A stretch of DNA of 6,388 nt from Promicromonosporaceae bacterium (GCA_009780755.1 WQZL01000152.1:1-6388), one strand, 5' to 3'. Shown: positions 1-5,197, counted from the stretch's first letter. Notes: generated by a model from the letters alone, not told the origin. Translations and numbers: made by a program.

Positions 1-207
1 GAATCCGCATACGCCTATGCCGGAAAGCAAAACAAACGGCTGTGGCTGCTGATCCTCGGTGGCGGGCTGCTGTTCGCCGTGTTGGGTGCGCTCGGCCTGG
101 TCACCCTGATTCTAAACATCATCGCGCTGGCCCCGGCGGGCGTGTACTGGTACGACGTGCGCCCCGCCGTCAAAAACTACGGCGGCTCTCGCCCCGGTGG
201 CTGGTAG
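1..207 (+). CDS. DUF2516 family small membrane protein (3' end only)
   Basis: The reading frame is open from the first base to a TAG at 205-207. It gives the last 68 residues of a protein whose start lies outside the window. After a short polar stretch (AYAYAGKQNKRLW) comes a hydrophobic segment of about 35 residues, rich in Leu, Gly, Val and Ile. It is followed by VYWYDVRPAVKNYGG and a Gly/Arg tail. A hydrophobic segment followed by a Y-x-x-DVRPA motif near the C-terminus is typical of the actinobacterial DUF2516 family, small membrane proteins of unknown function; this assignment is from memory of the family. The gene ends 3 bases before dtd, so the two are probably co-transcribed and translationally coupled. 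No biochemical role is known to me, and I infer none. Confidence 0.75.
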   Translation, partial: ESAYAYAGKQNKRLWLLILGGGLLFAVLGALGLVTLILNIIALAPAGVYWYDVRPAVKNYGGSRPGGW

Positions 208-210
208 GCG

Positions 211-636
211 ATGCGCGCGGTGATTCAGCGCGTGACGCGCGCAAGCGTCACGGTGGACGGCACGGTGGTCGGCGAGATTACTCGGCCTGGCCTGGTGGCG
301 CTCGTGGGCGTCACGCATGACGACGGCCCCACGCAGGTAGCCACGATGGCCCGCAAGATCGCTGAGCTGCGCATCCTGCGCGATGAGCGCTCGGCAACGG
401 AGGCGGGTGCCCCGGTGCTGGTGGTCAGCCAGTTCACGCTGTACGGCTCCACGCGCAAGGGCCGCCGCCCTAGCTGGGTGGCCGCTGCCCCTGGCCCCGT
501 GGCCGAACCATTGGTGGCCGCGGTGGTGACCGACCTGCGCGCTCGCGGCCTGGAGGTCGCCACCGGTGTTTTCGGGGCGATGATGGAGGTCGAGCTGGTG
601 GGCGATGGCCCGGTGACCGTCATCGTCGAGGCGTAG
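211..636 (+). CDS. dtd: D-aminoacyl-tRNA deacylase
   Basis: This 141-residue cytosolic enzyme hydrolyses D-amino acids, and mischarged glycine, from tRNA, so that they do not enter translation. The whole chain fits the DTD family, usually about 145 residues. It starts MRAVIQRVTRASVTVDG, carries the catalytic SQFTLYG motif at residues 73-79, followed by RKGRRPSW, and has the second active-site motif GDGPVT at 131-136. The Gly-Pro of that motif (133-134) is the cross-subunit pair that rejects L-aminoacyl substrates in characterised members. Asp132 sits where many homologues have Asn. The ATG at 211 is chosen because the family begins exactly at M-R-A/V-V-I-Q-R-V. It lies 3 bases after the DUF2516 stop, so translational coupling is likely. 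The 3' end faces the E2 gene across 6 bases. Confidence 0.96.
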   Translation: MRAVIQRVTRASVTVDGTVVGEITRPGLVALVGVTHDDGPTQVATMARKIAELRILRDERSATEAGAPVLVVSQFTLYGSTRKGRRPSWVAAAPGPVAEPLVAAVVTDLRARGLEVATGVFGAMMEVELVGDGPVTVIVEA

Positions 637-637
637 C

Positions 638-654
638 GTTGGCTATAGGCCAAC
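638..654. terminator. small hairpin between convergent genes, possible bidirectional terminator
   Basis: GTTGGC (638-643) and GCCAAC (649-654) form a perfect 6-bp stem with a 5-base loop, at the junction of the convergent dtd and sucB genes. The hairpin overlaps the sucB stop codon (643-645). No T-tract follows on either strand, so it is not a classical intrinsic terminator. Its position is the main argument for a role. Confidence 0.3.
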
Positions 655-1944
655 CTCGGCCTCGAAGGCGGCCTCCTCGATGCGGGCCTTGATCGCCATC
701 AGGAAGCGCGCGGCGTCGGCGCCATCCACCAGACGGTGGTCATAGCTGACGAACAGGTAAGCGAACTGGCGGATCGCGATCACATCCACGCCGTCTACGG
801 TGATAACCGCCGGACGCTTGGTTATGGTGCCGGTGCCGAGAATCGCGGTCTGACCAACAGGCACGATGGGCGTATCGATCAGTGCGCCACCCGAGCCGGT
901 GTTCGTGATGGTGAAGGTTGCGCCCTGGAGTTCCTCGGCGGTGACCTTGCTCGCCTTAGTGCGGGCGCCGAGGTCGCCGATGGACTTGGCCAACCCGGCC
1001 AGGTTCAGGTTTCCGGCATCCTTGACGACGGGCACCATCAGGCCACGTTCGGTATCCACGGCGATGCCGAGGTGTTCGTGACCGTGATATGTCACCTCGG
1101 TACCATCATCGGAGATGGTGGCGTTCAGCTTGGGGAACGCCTTCAACGCCTCGGCGGCGGCCCGTGCGTAGAACGGCAGGAACGTCAGATTCGCACCCTC
1201 ACGGGCCTTGAACGCATCCTTGGCGCGGGCGCGCAGGGCCGCAAGCTTGGTGACATCCACCTCCACCACCGTGGTGAGCTGCGCCTGCGTATGCAGCGCC
1301 TCAACCATGCGTTCGGCGATGATGGCTCGCATCCGCGACATCTTTGCCGTGGTGCCGCGCAGCAGGGAGGGGGCGGCGGCAGGTGAACTTGCCACAGCCG
1401 CCGGCGCGGCAGCAGGCTTCCTGGTTTCGACGGGGGCGCTCTGCTCAACTGTTGGCGTTGGCGGTTGAGTTGCGCTAGCGGCGAGGACATCATCCTTGCG
1501 GATGCGGCCACCGAGGCCGGTGCCGACGATGGCGGTAAGGTCGATGCCTTGGTCGGCCGCGATCTTCTTCGCTACCGGGGTGGCGTAGGGGCGAGAGCTT
1601 GTTGCGGTGGCCGTGGTGGTGGTTTCGACAGGCTCAACCGCCGGGGTCGGCTCAACCGCCGGGACGGGGGAGTCATCGCCGGCAGGCGAGGCTGCCTGGC
1701 CAGATACCGTACTGCCGATCACCGCCAGCACATCGCCGACCTTTACCTCGGCATCCTCGGGGGCGACGATCTCCAGCAAGACGCCAGCCACGGTGGAGGG
1801 TACCTCGGTATCTACCTTGTCGGTGGATACCTCCAGCAGCGCCTCACCCACCTCGACGGCATCGCCGACGGCCTTCAGCCAACGAGAGATGACCCCCTCA
1901 TTGACCGACTCGCCAAGCTCGGGAAGCAGCACGTTTTCAGACAT
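643..1944 (-). CDS. sucB: 2-oxoacid dehydrogenase E2 acyltransferase (dihydrolipoamide succinyl/acetyltransferase)
   Basis: This 433-residue E2 core subunit moves an acyl group from a lipoyl arm to CoA. An N-terminal lipoyl domain (about 1-76) carries the lipoylation site DKVDTE, Lys43. A Pro/Ala/Thr linker (77-117) follows, then a peripheral subunit-binding domain (about 118-155, ATPVAKKIAADQGIDL to GRIRKDDVLAA), a second Ala/Pro linker (156-198) and the catalytic domain (about 199-433). The catalytic signature is DHRLVDG, with His403 and Asp407. Many actinobacterial E2 proteins of this type have two lipoyl domains; this one has a single domain. Annotation pipelines usually call such proteins SucB, but in actinobacteria they can serve pyruvate dehydrogenase, so the acyl specificity is not settled. 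The ATG at 1944 has an AGGAG ribosome binding site 8 bases upstream. Both linkers contain in-frame remnants of a dispersed repeat (1421-1451 and 1621-1666). pepA lies upstream on the same strand; no lpd gene lies between them. Confidence 0.93.
   Translation of the reverse strand: MSENVLLPELGESVNEGVISRWLKAVGDAVEVGEALLEVSTDKVDTEVPSTVAGVLLEIVAPEDAEVKVGDVLAVIGSTVSGQAASPAGDDSPVPAVEPTPAVEPVETTTTATATSSRPYATPVAKKIAADQGIDLTAIVGTGLGGRIRKDDVLAASATQPPTPTVEQSAPVETRKPAAAPAAVASSPAAAPSLLRGTTAKMSRMRAIIAERMVEALHTQAQLTTVVEVDVTKLAALRARAKDAFKAREGANLTFLPFYARAAAEALKAFPKLNATISDDGTEVTYHGHEHLGIAVDTERGLMVPVVKDAGNLNLAGLAKSIGDLGARTKASKVTAEELQGATFTITNTGSGGALIDTPIVPVGQTAILGTGTITKRPAVITVDGVDVIAIRQFAYLFVSYDHRLVDGADAARFLMAIKARIEEAAFEAEVGL
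1421..1451. repeat. diverged copy of the GGTTTCGAC/CTCAAC repeat inside the second E2 linker
   Basis: CTGGTTTCGAC at 1421-1431 and CTCAACTG at 1444-1451 match the two ends of the intergenic repeat at 5023-5063, with a shortened, unrelated middle. On the coding strand it is read as VEQSAPVET (residues 166-174), between the subunit-binding and catalytic domains. It has the same orientation as the copy in the first linker. The match is short, so chance cannot be excluded. Confidence 0.5.
1621..1666. repeat. in-frame repeat copy plus 18-bp tandem duplication inside the first E2 linker
   Basis: GGTTTCGACAGGCTCAAC at 1621-1638 is a compact copy of the repeat family. The copy at 4981-5005, read on the opposite strand, differs mainly by two extra bases in the middle. 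On the coding strand it gives VEPVET (residues 103-108). Its right end belongs to an 18-bp imperfect tandem duplication (1631-1648 and 1649-1666, both beginning GGCTCAACCGCCGGG), read as PAVEP-T-PAVEP. The block lies wholly in the flexible linker between the lipoyl and subunit-binding domains. Confidence 0.72.
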
Positions 1945-1952
1945 GGCAGAAA

Positions 1953-1957
1953 CTCCT
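1953..1957 (-). promoter_or_regulatory. ribosome binding site of the E2 gene
   Basis: On the minus strand AGGAG lies 8 bases before the ATG at 1944 (sequence AGGAGTTTCTGCCATG). It is the clearest Shine-Dalgarno in the window and fixes the sucB start. Confidence 0.8.
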
Positions 1958-1970
1958 CGTCACGATGACG
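1958..1970. promoter_or_regulatory. 13-bp perfect palindrome directly upstream of the E2 ribosome binding site
   Basis: CGTCA-CGA-TGACG is a perfect 5-bp inverted repeat with a 3-base spacer, abutting the sucB Shine-Dalgarno. It could be an operator half-site pair or a small 5' leader hairpin. A palindrome this short can arise by chance in GC-rich DNA, and I do not recognise a regulator for it. Confidence 0.2.
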
Positions 1971-2024
1971 GACACGACACCCCCCATCCTGTCACCATTC
2001 CGCGAGCCTGCCCACCCCCATAAT

Positions 2025-2069
2025 GCAGAACTTAGGCCCGGATGGTTGCCCAACCGGCCTAAGTTCTGC
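2025..2069. repeat. long perfect inverted repeat (hairpin) between pepA and sucB
   Basis: GCAGAACTTAGGCC (2025-2038) and GGCCTAAGTTCTGC (2056-2069) are perfect 14-bp arms around a 17-base loop. The loop itself contains GGTTG (2044-2048) and CAACC (2051-2055), so the stem can continue past a CGGAT bulge. The repeat lies 26 bases past the pepA stop and about 80 bases before the sucB start. It may end or attenuate pepA transcription, or be a dispersed palindromic element. On the pepA strand it is followed by ATTATGGGGG rather than a T-tract, which argues against a standard intrinsic terminator. Confidence 0.75.
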
Positions 2070-2094
2070 GAGCTGTTCAGCCGCCCGAAGGGAT

Positions 2095-3615
2095 TCAGGC
2101 GGCGCGGGTCTCCAGGTACTTCAGGAGGGTGCGGACGCCGTAGCCGGTGGCGGCCTTGCCGAGATAGCCATAGGGGCTGCCCGTGTTCCAGGCAGGGCCG
2201 GCAATGTCGAGGTGACCCCAAGGGGTATCGCCAACGAACTTGCTCAGGAATAGCCCGGCCACCTGCATCCCGGCCAGGCGCTCGTTCGAGACGTTCATCA
2301 TGTCGGCGACGTTCGACTTCAACCCGGTGGCCAGGTAATCCGGCAGCAGCATCGGCCAGTTCGACTCCCCGGCGGCCTCGGCTGCCTCATGCAGCGCGGT
2401 GCGTACACAGTCGGTGCCCATCACGCCAGCGGTGCGGGCGCCGAGGGCGGCCATCTGCGCGCCGGTCAGGGTGGCAATGTCGATGACGGTGTCGTGCCCA
2501 TCCTCAATGGCGGCCACCAGGCCATCGGCCATCACCAGGCGCCCCTCGGCATCGGTGTTAATCACCTCGACCGTCTTCCCGCCGCGAATCGTGATGACAT
2601 CTCCGGGGCGCATCGCGCCGCCGCCGGGCATGTTTTCGGCGAGGCATAGGTACGCGGTGACGGCCACCGGCAGGGCCAGGCGGGCGGCGGCGATGGTGGT
2701 ATGCAGCACGGCAGCCGCCCCGGCCATGTCCATCGTCATTTGCTCCATGCTCGCCGAGGGCTTGATCGAGATGCCGCCGGTGTCAAACGTGATGCCCTTG
2801 CCGATCAGGCCGATCTGAGCCATGTCGCCGGAAGCCTTGGCGGGCGTGTAGGCCACCTTGACCAGCCGTGGTGGGCGCGCCGACCCTTGGCCGACGCCCA
2901 TGATGCCGCCATAGCCGCCCGCGAGCAGTGCCCGATCATCAAGCACCGTCACCTTTAGCCCCTTGGCACCCTTGGCCGTCGCATCCTTGACCGCTGCCTT
3001 GGCCGCCTCGGCGAAGGTCGCCGGGAACAGTAGGTTGGACGGGGTGTTCACCAGATCGCGAGTGGCGTGCACGGCCTCGGCCAGCACCTCGGCCCGCTCT
3101 GCGGCGGCCTTGGCTCGCTGCGAGCGCGTGAATTGCGTGTTGATTTCGATGGTTTCGACCGGAGCCGCCTTGGCGATGGCCTCCTCATCGCTTTTTAGGC
3201 CCGAGATGGCGTAGGCGCCCAGCAGGGCACCCTCGGCGACGGCGGCCACATCATCGTCGCTGAGCGTCGGTAGGGCGATCACGGCCGAGGCAGAACCGGC
3301 CACTTCGCGGATGGCGGCACCGGCGGCGCGACGCAGCGTCTCGGCCTTGAACGCGCCCTCGTCATCGCGTTCGCCTAGGCCGGTGAGTACCAGCACGCCA
3401 GCGCTTACGGCTTCGGGGGCGGGCAGTTTGCGTACCTCGTCGGGGGCGCCGGTGATGCTGAGTGTGGTGCTTAGGGTTTCGAGCTGTTGGACGAACTCAG
3501 GCGGCAGCTGATCGCCGATGATGGCAGCGCCGTCGGAGGTCTTAGCAACGCCGATGATGAGCGCGTCGGCCTTGGTAGCGGTCGGGTTTTTGCTGGAGAG
3601 TGTTAGTTGAGCCAC
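2095..3615 (-). CDS. pepA: leucyl aminopeptidase (M17 family cytosol aminopeptidase)
   Basis: This cytosolic two-metal exopeptidase releases N-terminal residues, preferably Leu, from peptides and takes part in protein turnover. With the GTG start at 3615 it has 506 residues, close to the usual 500 or so. An N-terminal macro-like domain fills about the first 170 residues and the M17 catalytic domain the rest. Metal and catalytic residues are all present: GKGITFDTGG (Lys273, Asp278), Lys285 in SIKPS, Asp296 in MDMAGAAAV, and the signature NTDAEGRL (Asp355, Glu357, Arg359). These positions are within 2-3 residues of those I recall for E. coli PepA, which supports this start. An upstream ATG at 3699 in the same frame would add 28 residues (VEAAPHVRGLGRLVGNP...) that do not look like the family. 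The GTG has no Shine-Dalgarno but has TAACAT 7 bases upstream, which fits a leaderless mRNA. The gene diverges from pyrD, and sucB follows on the same strand. Confidence 0.95.
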   Translation of the reverse strand: MAQLTLSSKNPTATKADALIIGVAKTSDGAAIIGDQLPPEFVQQLETLSTTLSITGAPDEVRKLPAPEAVSAGVLVLTGLGERDDEGAFKAETLRRAAGAAIREVAGSASAVIALPTLSDDDVAAVAEGALLGAYAISGLKSDEEAIAKAAPVETIEINTQFTRSQRAKAAAERAEVLAEAVHATRDLVNTPSNLLFPATFAEAAKAAVKDATAKGAKGLKVTVLDDRALLAGGYGGIMGVGQGSARPPRLVKVAYTPAKASGDMAQIGLIGKGITFDTGGISIKPSASMEQMTMDMAGAAAVLHTTIAAARLALPVAVTAYLCLAENMPGGGAMRPGDVITIRGGKTVEVINTDAEGRLVMADGLVAAIEDGHDTVIDIATLTGAQMAALGARTAGVMGTDCVRTALHEAAEAAGESNWPMLLPDYLATGLKSNVADMMNVSNERLAGMQVAGLFLSKFVGDTPWGHLDIAGPAWNTGSPYGYLGKAATGYGVRTLLKYLETRAA

Positions 3616-3622
3616 AGAAACG

Positions 3623-3628
3623 ATGTTA
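3623..3628 (-). promoter_or_regulatory. -10 element for a leaderless pepA transcript
   Basis: On the minus strand TAACAT, a good TAnnnT hexamer, is followed by 7 bases (CGTTTCT) and then the GTG at 3615. That spacing places the transcription start at the start codon. No convincing -35 box lies 16-18 bases upstream, as is common in high-GC actinobacteria. The hexamer lies inside the longer frame from 3699, which further favours the shorter protein. Confidence 0.55.
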
Positions 3629-3729
3629 TCGGACTTAGTGACAGAGGGGTTACCCACCAACCTTCCCAGCCCCCTGACATGAGGCGCGGCCTCCACCATT
3701 CACATGCCTGCCCACAAAAACCCTGCCGA

Positions 3730-3780
3730 ACCGGAGGTTACGGCCCTGAAATCACCTGTTTTGGGGCCATAACCTCTGGT
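3730..3780. repeat. long imperfect inverted repeat in the divergent pepA-pyrD region
   Basis: Arms at 3730-3746 (ACCGGAGGTTACGGCCC) and 3764-3780 (GGGCCATAACCTCTGGT) pair at 15 of 17 positions around a 17-base loop. The two exceptions are a G-T at 3733/3777 and a C-A at 3741/3769, so one of them is a wobble in either transcript. If both genes are leaderless the element is untranscribed by them. A riboswitch is then unlikely; a regulator binding site or a dispersed palindromic element remains possible. Its geometry resembles that of the inverted repeat at 2025-2069. Confidence 0.7.
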
Positions 3781-3795
3781 GGCGGTGGCGGTGGC
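3778..3795 (+). repeat. three tandem GGTGGC hexamers upstream of pyrD
   Basis: Three exact copies of GGTGGC follow the inverted repeat directly and reach into the expected -35 region of the pyrD promoter. The G-runs of two could form only a weak quadruplex. It may be simple slippage. Confidence 0.5.
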
Positions 3796-3812
3796 GGAAG
3801 GGATGGGGCGAG

Positions 3813-3818
3813 TAGGCT
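3813..3818 (+). promoter_or_regulatory. -10 element for a leaderless pyrD transcript
   Basis: TAGGCT fits TAnnnT and ends 6 bases (CGGGGG) before the GTG at 3825, the spacing expected when transcription begins at the start codon. The G-run lies too close to the GTG to act as a normal ribosome binding site. No clear -35 is visible. Confidence 0.55.
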
Positions 3819-3824
3819 CGGGGG

Positions 3825-4988
3825 GTGAGCTTGCCAAACCTGTATCACCTGTTTTTCCGTCTCGTGTTTAGGCGCATGGACCCCGAGCATGCGCACGAGT
3901 TTGCCTACAAGTGGATTGGCCGGGCCGGGCGGGTGCCGGTGTTTCGCGGCCTGGTGCGGGGAATCCTTGCGCCATACCTTGGGCGCGGAATGGGTGGCCT
4001 CGGCTCTGTTGAGGTGCTAGGCCGCACGTATGGCGCCCCCTTTGGCCTGGCGGGTGGCTTCGATAAGGATGCGAATGCCGTGCGTGGTCTGACCATGCTG
4101 GGTTTTAGCTACATCGAGATCGGCACCATCACGCCACGCGCACAACCGGGCAACGAGGCGCCGCGCATGTTCCGCGAGATAGAGATGCGGGGCCTGCGCA
4201 ACCGGATGGGCTTCAACAACGAGGGGGCGCCCGCGGCGGTGGCCACGCTGCGGCGGCTGCGTGAGTCGCGCGGCGGCGACCAGCTGCGCATTGGCGTAAA
4301 CATTGGCAAGAACAAGGACACGCCCCCCGAGGCAGCGGCCGATGATTACGCGACATGCGCCCGGTTGCTCGCGCCATTCGCCGACTACCTGGTGGTGAAC
4401 GTCTCCTCGCCCAACACGCCCGGCCTGCGCGACCTGCAAACCATCGAGGCGCTGCGCCCCATCCTCATCGCCGCCCGCAAGGCCGCCGACGAGGCGACCG
4501 GGGAACATGTGCCTGTGGTGGATGTCGGTGAAAATGATTCTCTCGGTTCCGCGTCGAAAGCGAGCCATAGTCCGTCGTCTCAACCGCGGGTGCCGCTGTT
4601 GGTGAAGATCGCCCCGGACCTCTCCGATGAGGATGTGGACGCCGTGGCTGACCTAGCTCTTGAACTTGGGCTAGACGGCGTAGCGGCGGTGAACACCACC
4701 ATCGATCACGATCTGGGTCCCGGCGGCCTTTCGGGTGCGCCGCTGCTGCCGCGCGGCCTGGAGGTGGTGGCTCGGCTGCGCGCCCGGCTGGGGGAGGGGC
4801 CGACCATCATCGGCTCCGGTGGCATCATCTCGGTGGCCGATGCCCAGGCGTACCTGGAGGCGGGCGCCGATTTGATCCAGGGATACACCGGCTTCATCTA
4901 CGAAGGCCCCCTATGGCCCGGCAAACTAAACCGTGCCCTAGTCCGCCAAGCCAAGCGGGTAAGAGCGGCTGAGCCTTTCAGTGGTTGA
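3825..4988 (+). CDS. pyrD: dihydroorotate dehydrogenase (quinone), class 2
   Basis: This 387-residue peripheral membrane flavoenzyme oxidises dihydroorotate to orotate in pyrimidine synthesis and passes electrons to quinone. The N-terminal amphipathic region (about 1-30, LYHLFFRLVFRRMDPEHAHEF) is the membrane and quinone-binding module that marks class 2. The barrel follows, with GLAGGFDKDA, NRMGFNNEGA, NIGKNKDTP, the catalytic-serine motif VNVSSPNTPGLR, VKIAPD (flavin lysine at 261), VNTTIDH and the FMN-phosphate motif GSGGI. Class 2 enzymes are usually about 330-370 residues. The excess here is an apparent Ser/Asp-rich insertion at about residues 233-254, just before VPLLVKIAPD, with base composition less GC-rich than its surroundings. 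The GTG at 3825 is chosen from the family N-terminus and the TAGGCT before it. The TGA stop at 4986-4988 lies inside a dispersed repeat, which also encodes the last residues. Confidence 0.96.
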   Translation: MSLPNLYHLFFRLVFRRMDPEHAHEFAYKWIGRAGRVPVFRGLVRGILAPYLGRGMGGLGSVEVLGRTYGAPFGLAGGFDKDANAVRGLTMLGFSYIEIGTITPRAQPGNEAPRMFREIEMRGLRNRMGFNNEGAPAAVATLRRLRESRGGDQLRIGVNIGKNKDTPPEAAADDYATCARLLAPFADYLVVNVSSPNTPGLRDLQTIEALRPILIAARKAADEATGEHVPVVDVGENDSLGSASKASHSPSSQPRVPLLVKIAPDLSDEDVDAVADLALELGLDGVAAVNTTIDHDLGPGGLSGAPLLPRGLEVVARLRARLGEGPTIIGSGGIISVADAQAYLEAGADLIQGYTGFIYEGPLWPGKLNRALVRQAKRVRAAEPFSG

Positions 4989-5005
4989 GCCTGTGTCGAA
5001 ACCAC
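4981..5005. repeat. repeat copy A (compact), overlapping the pyrD stop codon
   Basis: GTGGTTGAGC at the left and GTGTCGAAACCAC at the right are separated by only two bases, so this is a short copy without the central insert seen in copies B and C. The family ends (GGTTGAG / TCGAAACC) are intact. The TGA at 4986-4988 inside GGTTGAG ends pyrD. GTGTCGAAACCA (4993-5004) is perfectly complementary to 5024-5035 in copy B, giving a 12-bp stem. Confidence 0.85.
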
Positions 5006-5022
5006 CCCGTGTTGCGGTGTTG

Positions 5023-5063
5023 CTGGTTTCGACACGGCCTCCTTCGTCGGCCTACTCAACCAG
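5023..5063. repeat. repeat copy B (full length, plus orientation)
   Basis: This 41-bp copy begins CTGGTTTCGACACGGCC and ends GGCCTACTCAACCAG. Outer CTGGTT/AACCAG and inner GGCC/GGCC pairings make it an imperfect palindrome with a loop around TCCTTCGTC. I recall this end pair as a dispersed, REP-like intergenic sequence in several actinobacteria; that is from memory and was not searched here. Confidence 0.85.
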
Positions 5064-5079
5064 CCGTAGGGCAAACCGG

Positions 5080-5123
5080 GTGGTTGAGTAGGAGGGCCGC
5101 TAGGCCCGACGTGTCGAAACCAC
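5080..5123. repeat. repeat copy C (full length, inverted relative to B)
   Basis: This 44-bp copy begins GTGGTTGAGTAGG and ends GTGTCGAAACCAC, the reverse-complement orientation of copy B. Its centre holds GGGCC-GCTA-GGCCC (5094-5107), a perfect 5-bp hairpin. TGGTTGAGTAGG (5081-5092) is perfectly complementary to 5051-5062 in B, so B and C can form a larger cruciform. Confidence 0.85.
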
Positions 5124-5133
5124 CGGAGGGGCA

Positions 5134-5143
5134 GCTCAACCAC
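5134..5143. repeat. repeat end D (solitary terminal segment)
   Basis: GCTCAACCAC is the exact reverse complement of the left end of copy A (4981-4990). It closes the 163-bp cluster with inverted termini. No GGTTTCGAC partner sits at the usual distance, so it is an orphan end or the remains of a decayed copy. Confidence 0.6.
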
Positions 5144-5169
5144 CTGGGGTCCAACCACCAGGAGCGTCA

Positions 5170-5197
5170 TTCTGCGGGAGCGTAGCGAGTCGCAGAA
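5170..5197. repeat. TTCTGCG/CGCAGAA inverted repeat, a second repeat type
   Basis: TTCTGCG (5170-5176) and CGCAGAA (5191-5197) are perfect 7-bp arms around a 14-base loop GGAGCGTAGCGAGT. It does not share ends with copies A-D. From memory it resembles a widespread bacterial intergenic palindrome with a CATTCTGCG...CGCAGAA core; this was not searched. No T-tract follows, so termination is uncertain, although it sits between pyrD and the glycosyltransferase gene, where a transcript end would be expected. The rest of this gene-free stretch, 5201-5285, shows nothing I can assign. Confidence 0.7.

Noticed and set aside
736..1386. Long open frame on + (216 codons) antisense to sucB
   Set aside because: Shadow of the well-supported E2 gene in GC-rich DNA; the sequence shows no domain.
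3151..3166. GGTTTCGACCGGAGCC inside pepA, read as APVET, resembling a repeat end
   Set aside because: No matching CTCAACC end lies nearby, so the similarity may be chance.
3606..3621. GTTGAGCCACAGAAAC around the pepA start, resembling a compact repeat copy
   Set aside because: The right end lacks TCGAAACC; it is too degenerate to call.
3616..3699. N-terminal extension of PepA from the ATG at 3699
   Set aside because: It adds 28 residues not typical of the family, and a -10-like hexamer lies inside it directly before the better GTG start.
4017..4583. Long open frame on - (188 codons) antisense to pyrD
   Set aside because: Shadow of pyrD with no recognisable motif.
4898..5170. Open frame on - of 90 codons across the pyrD end and the repeats
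   Set aside because: Its sequence is composed of repeat translations and the antisense of pyrD; such frames are common artefacts of this repeat type.
4985..5185. Open frame on + of 66 codons (RNHPVLRCCWFRHGLLRRPTQP...) just after pyrD
   Set aside because: It is a translation of the repeat cluster, starts inside the pyrD stop-codon region and has no ribosome binding site or family resemblance.
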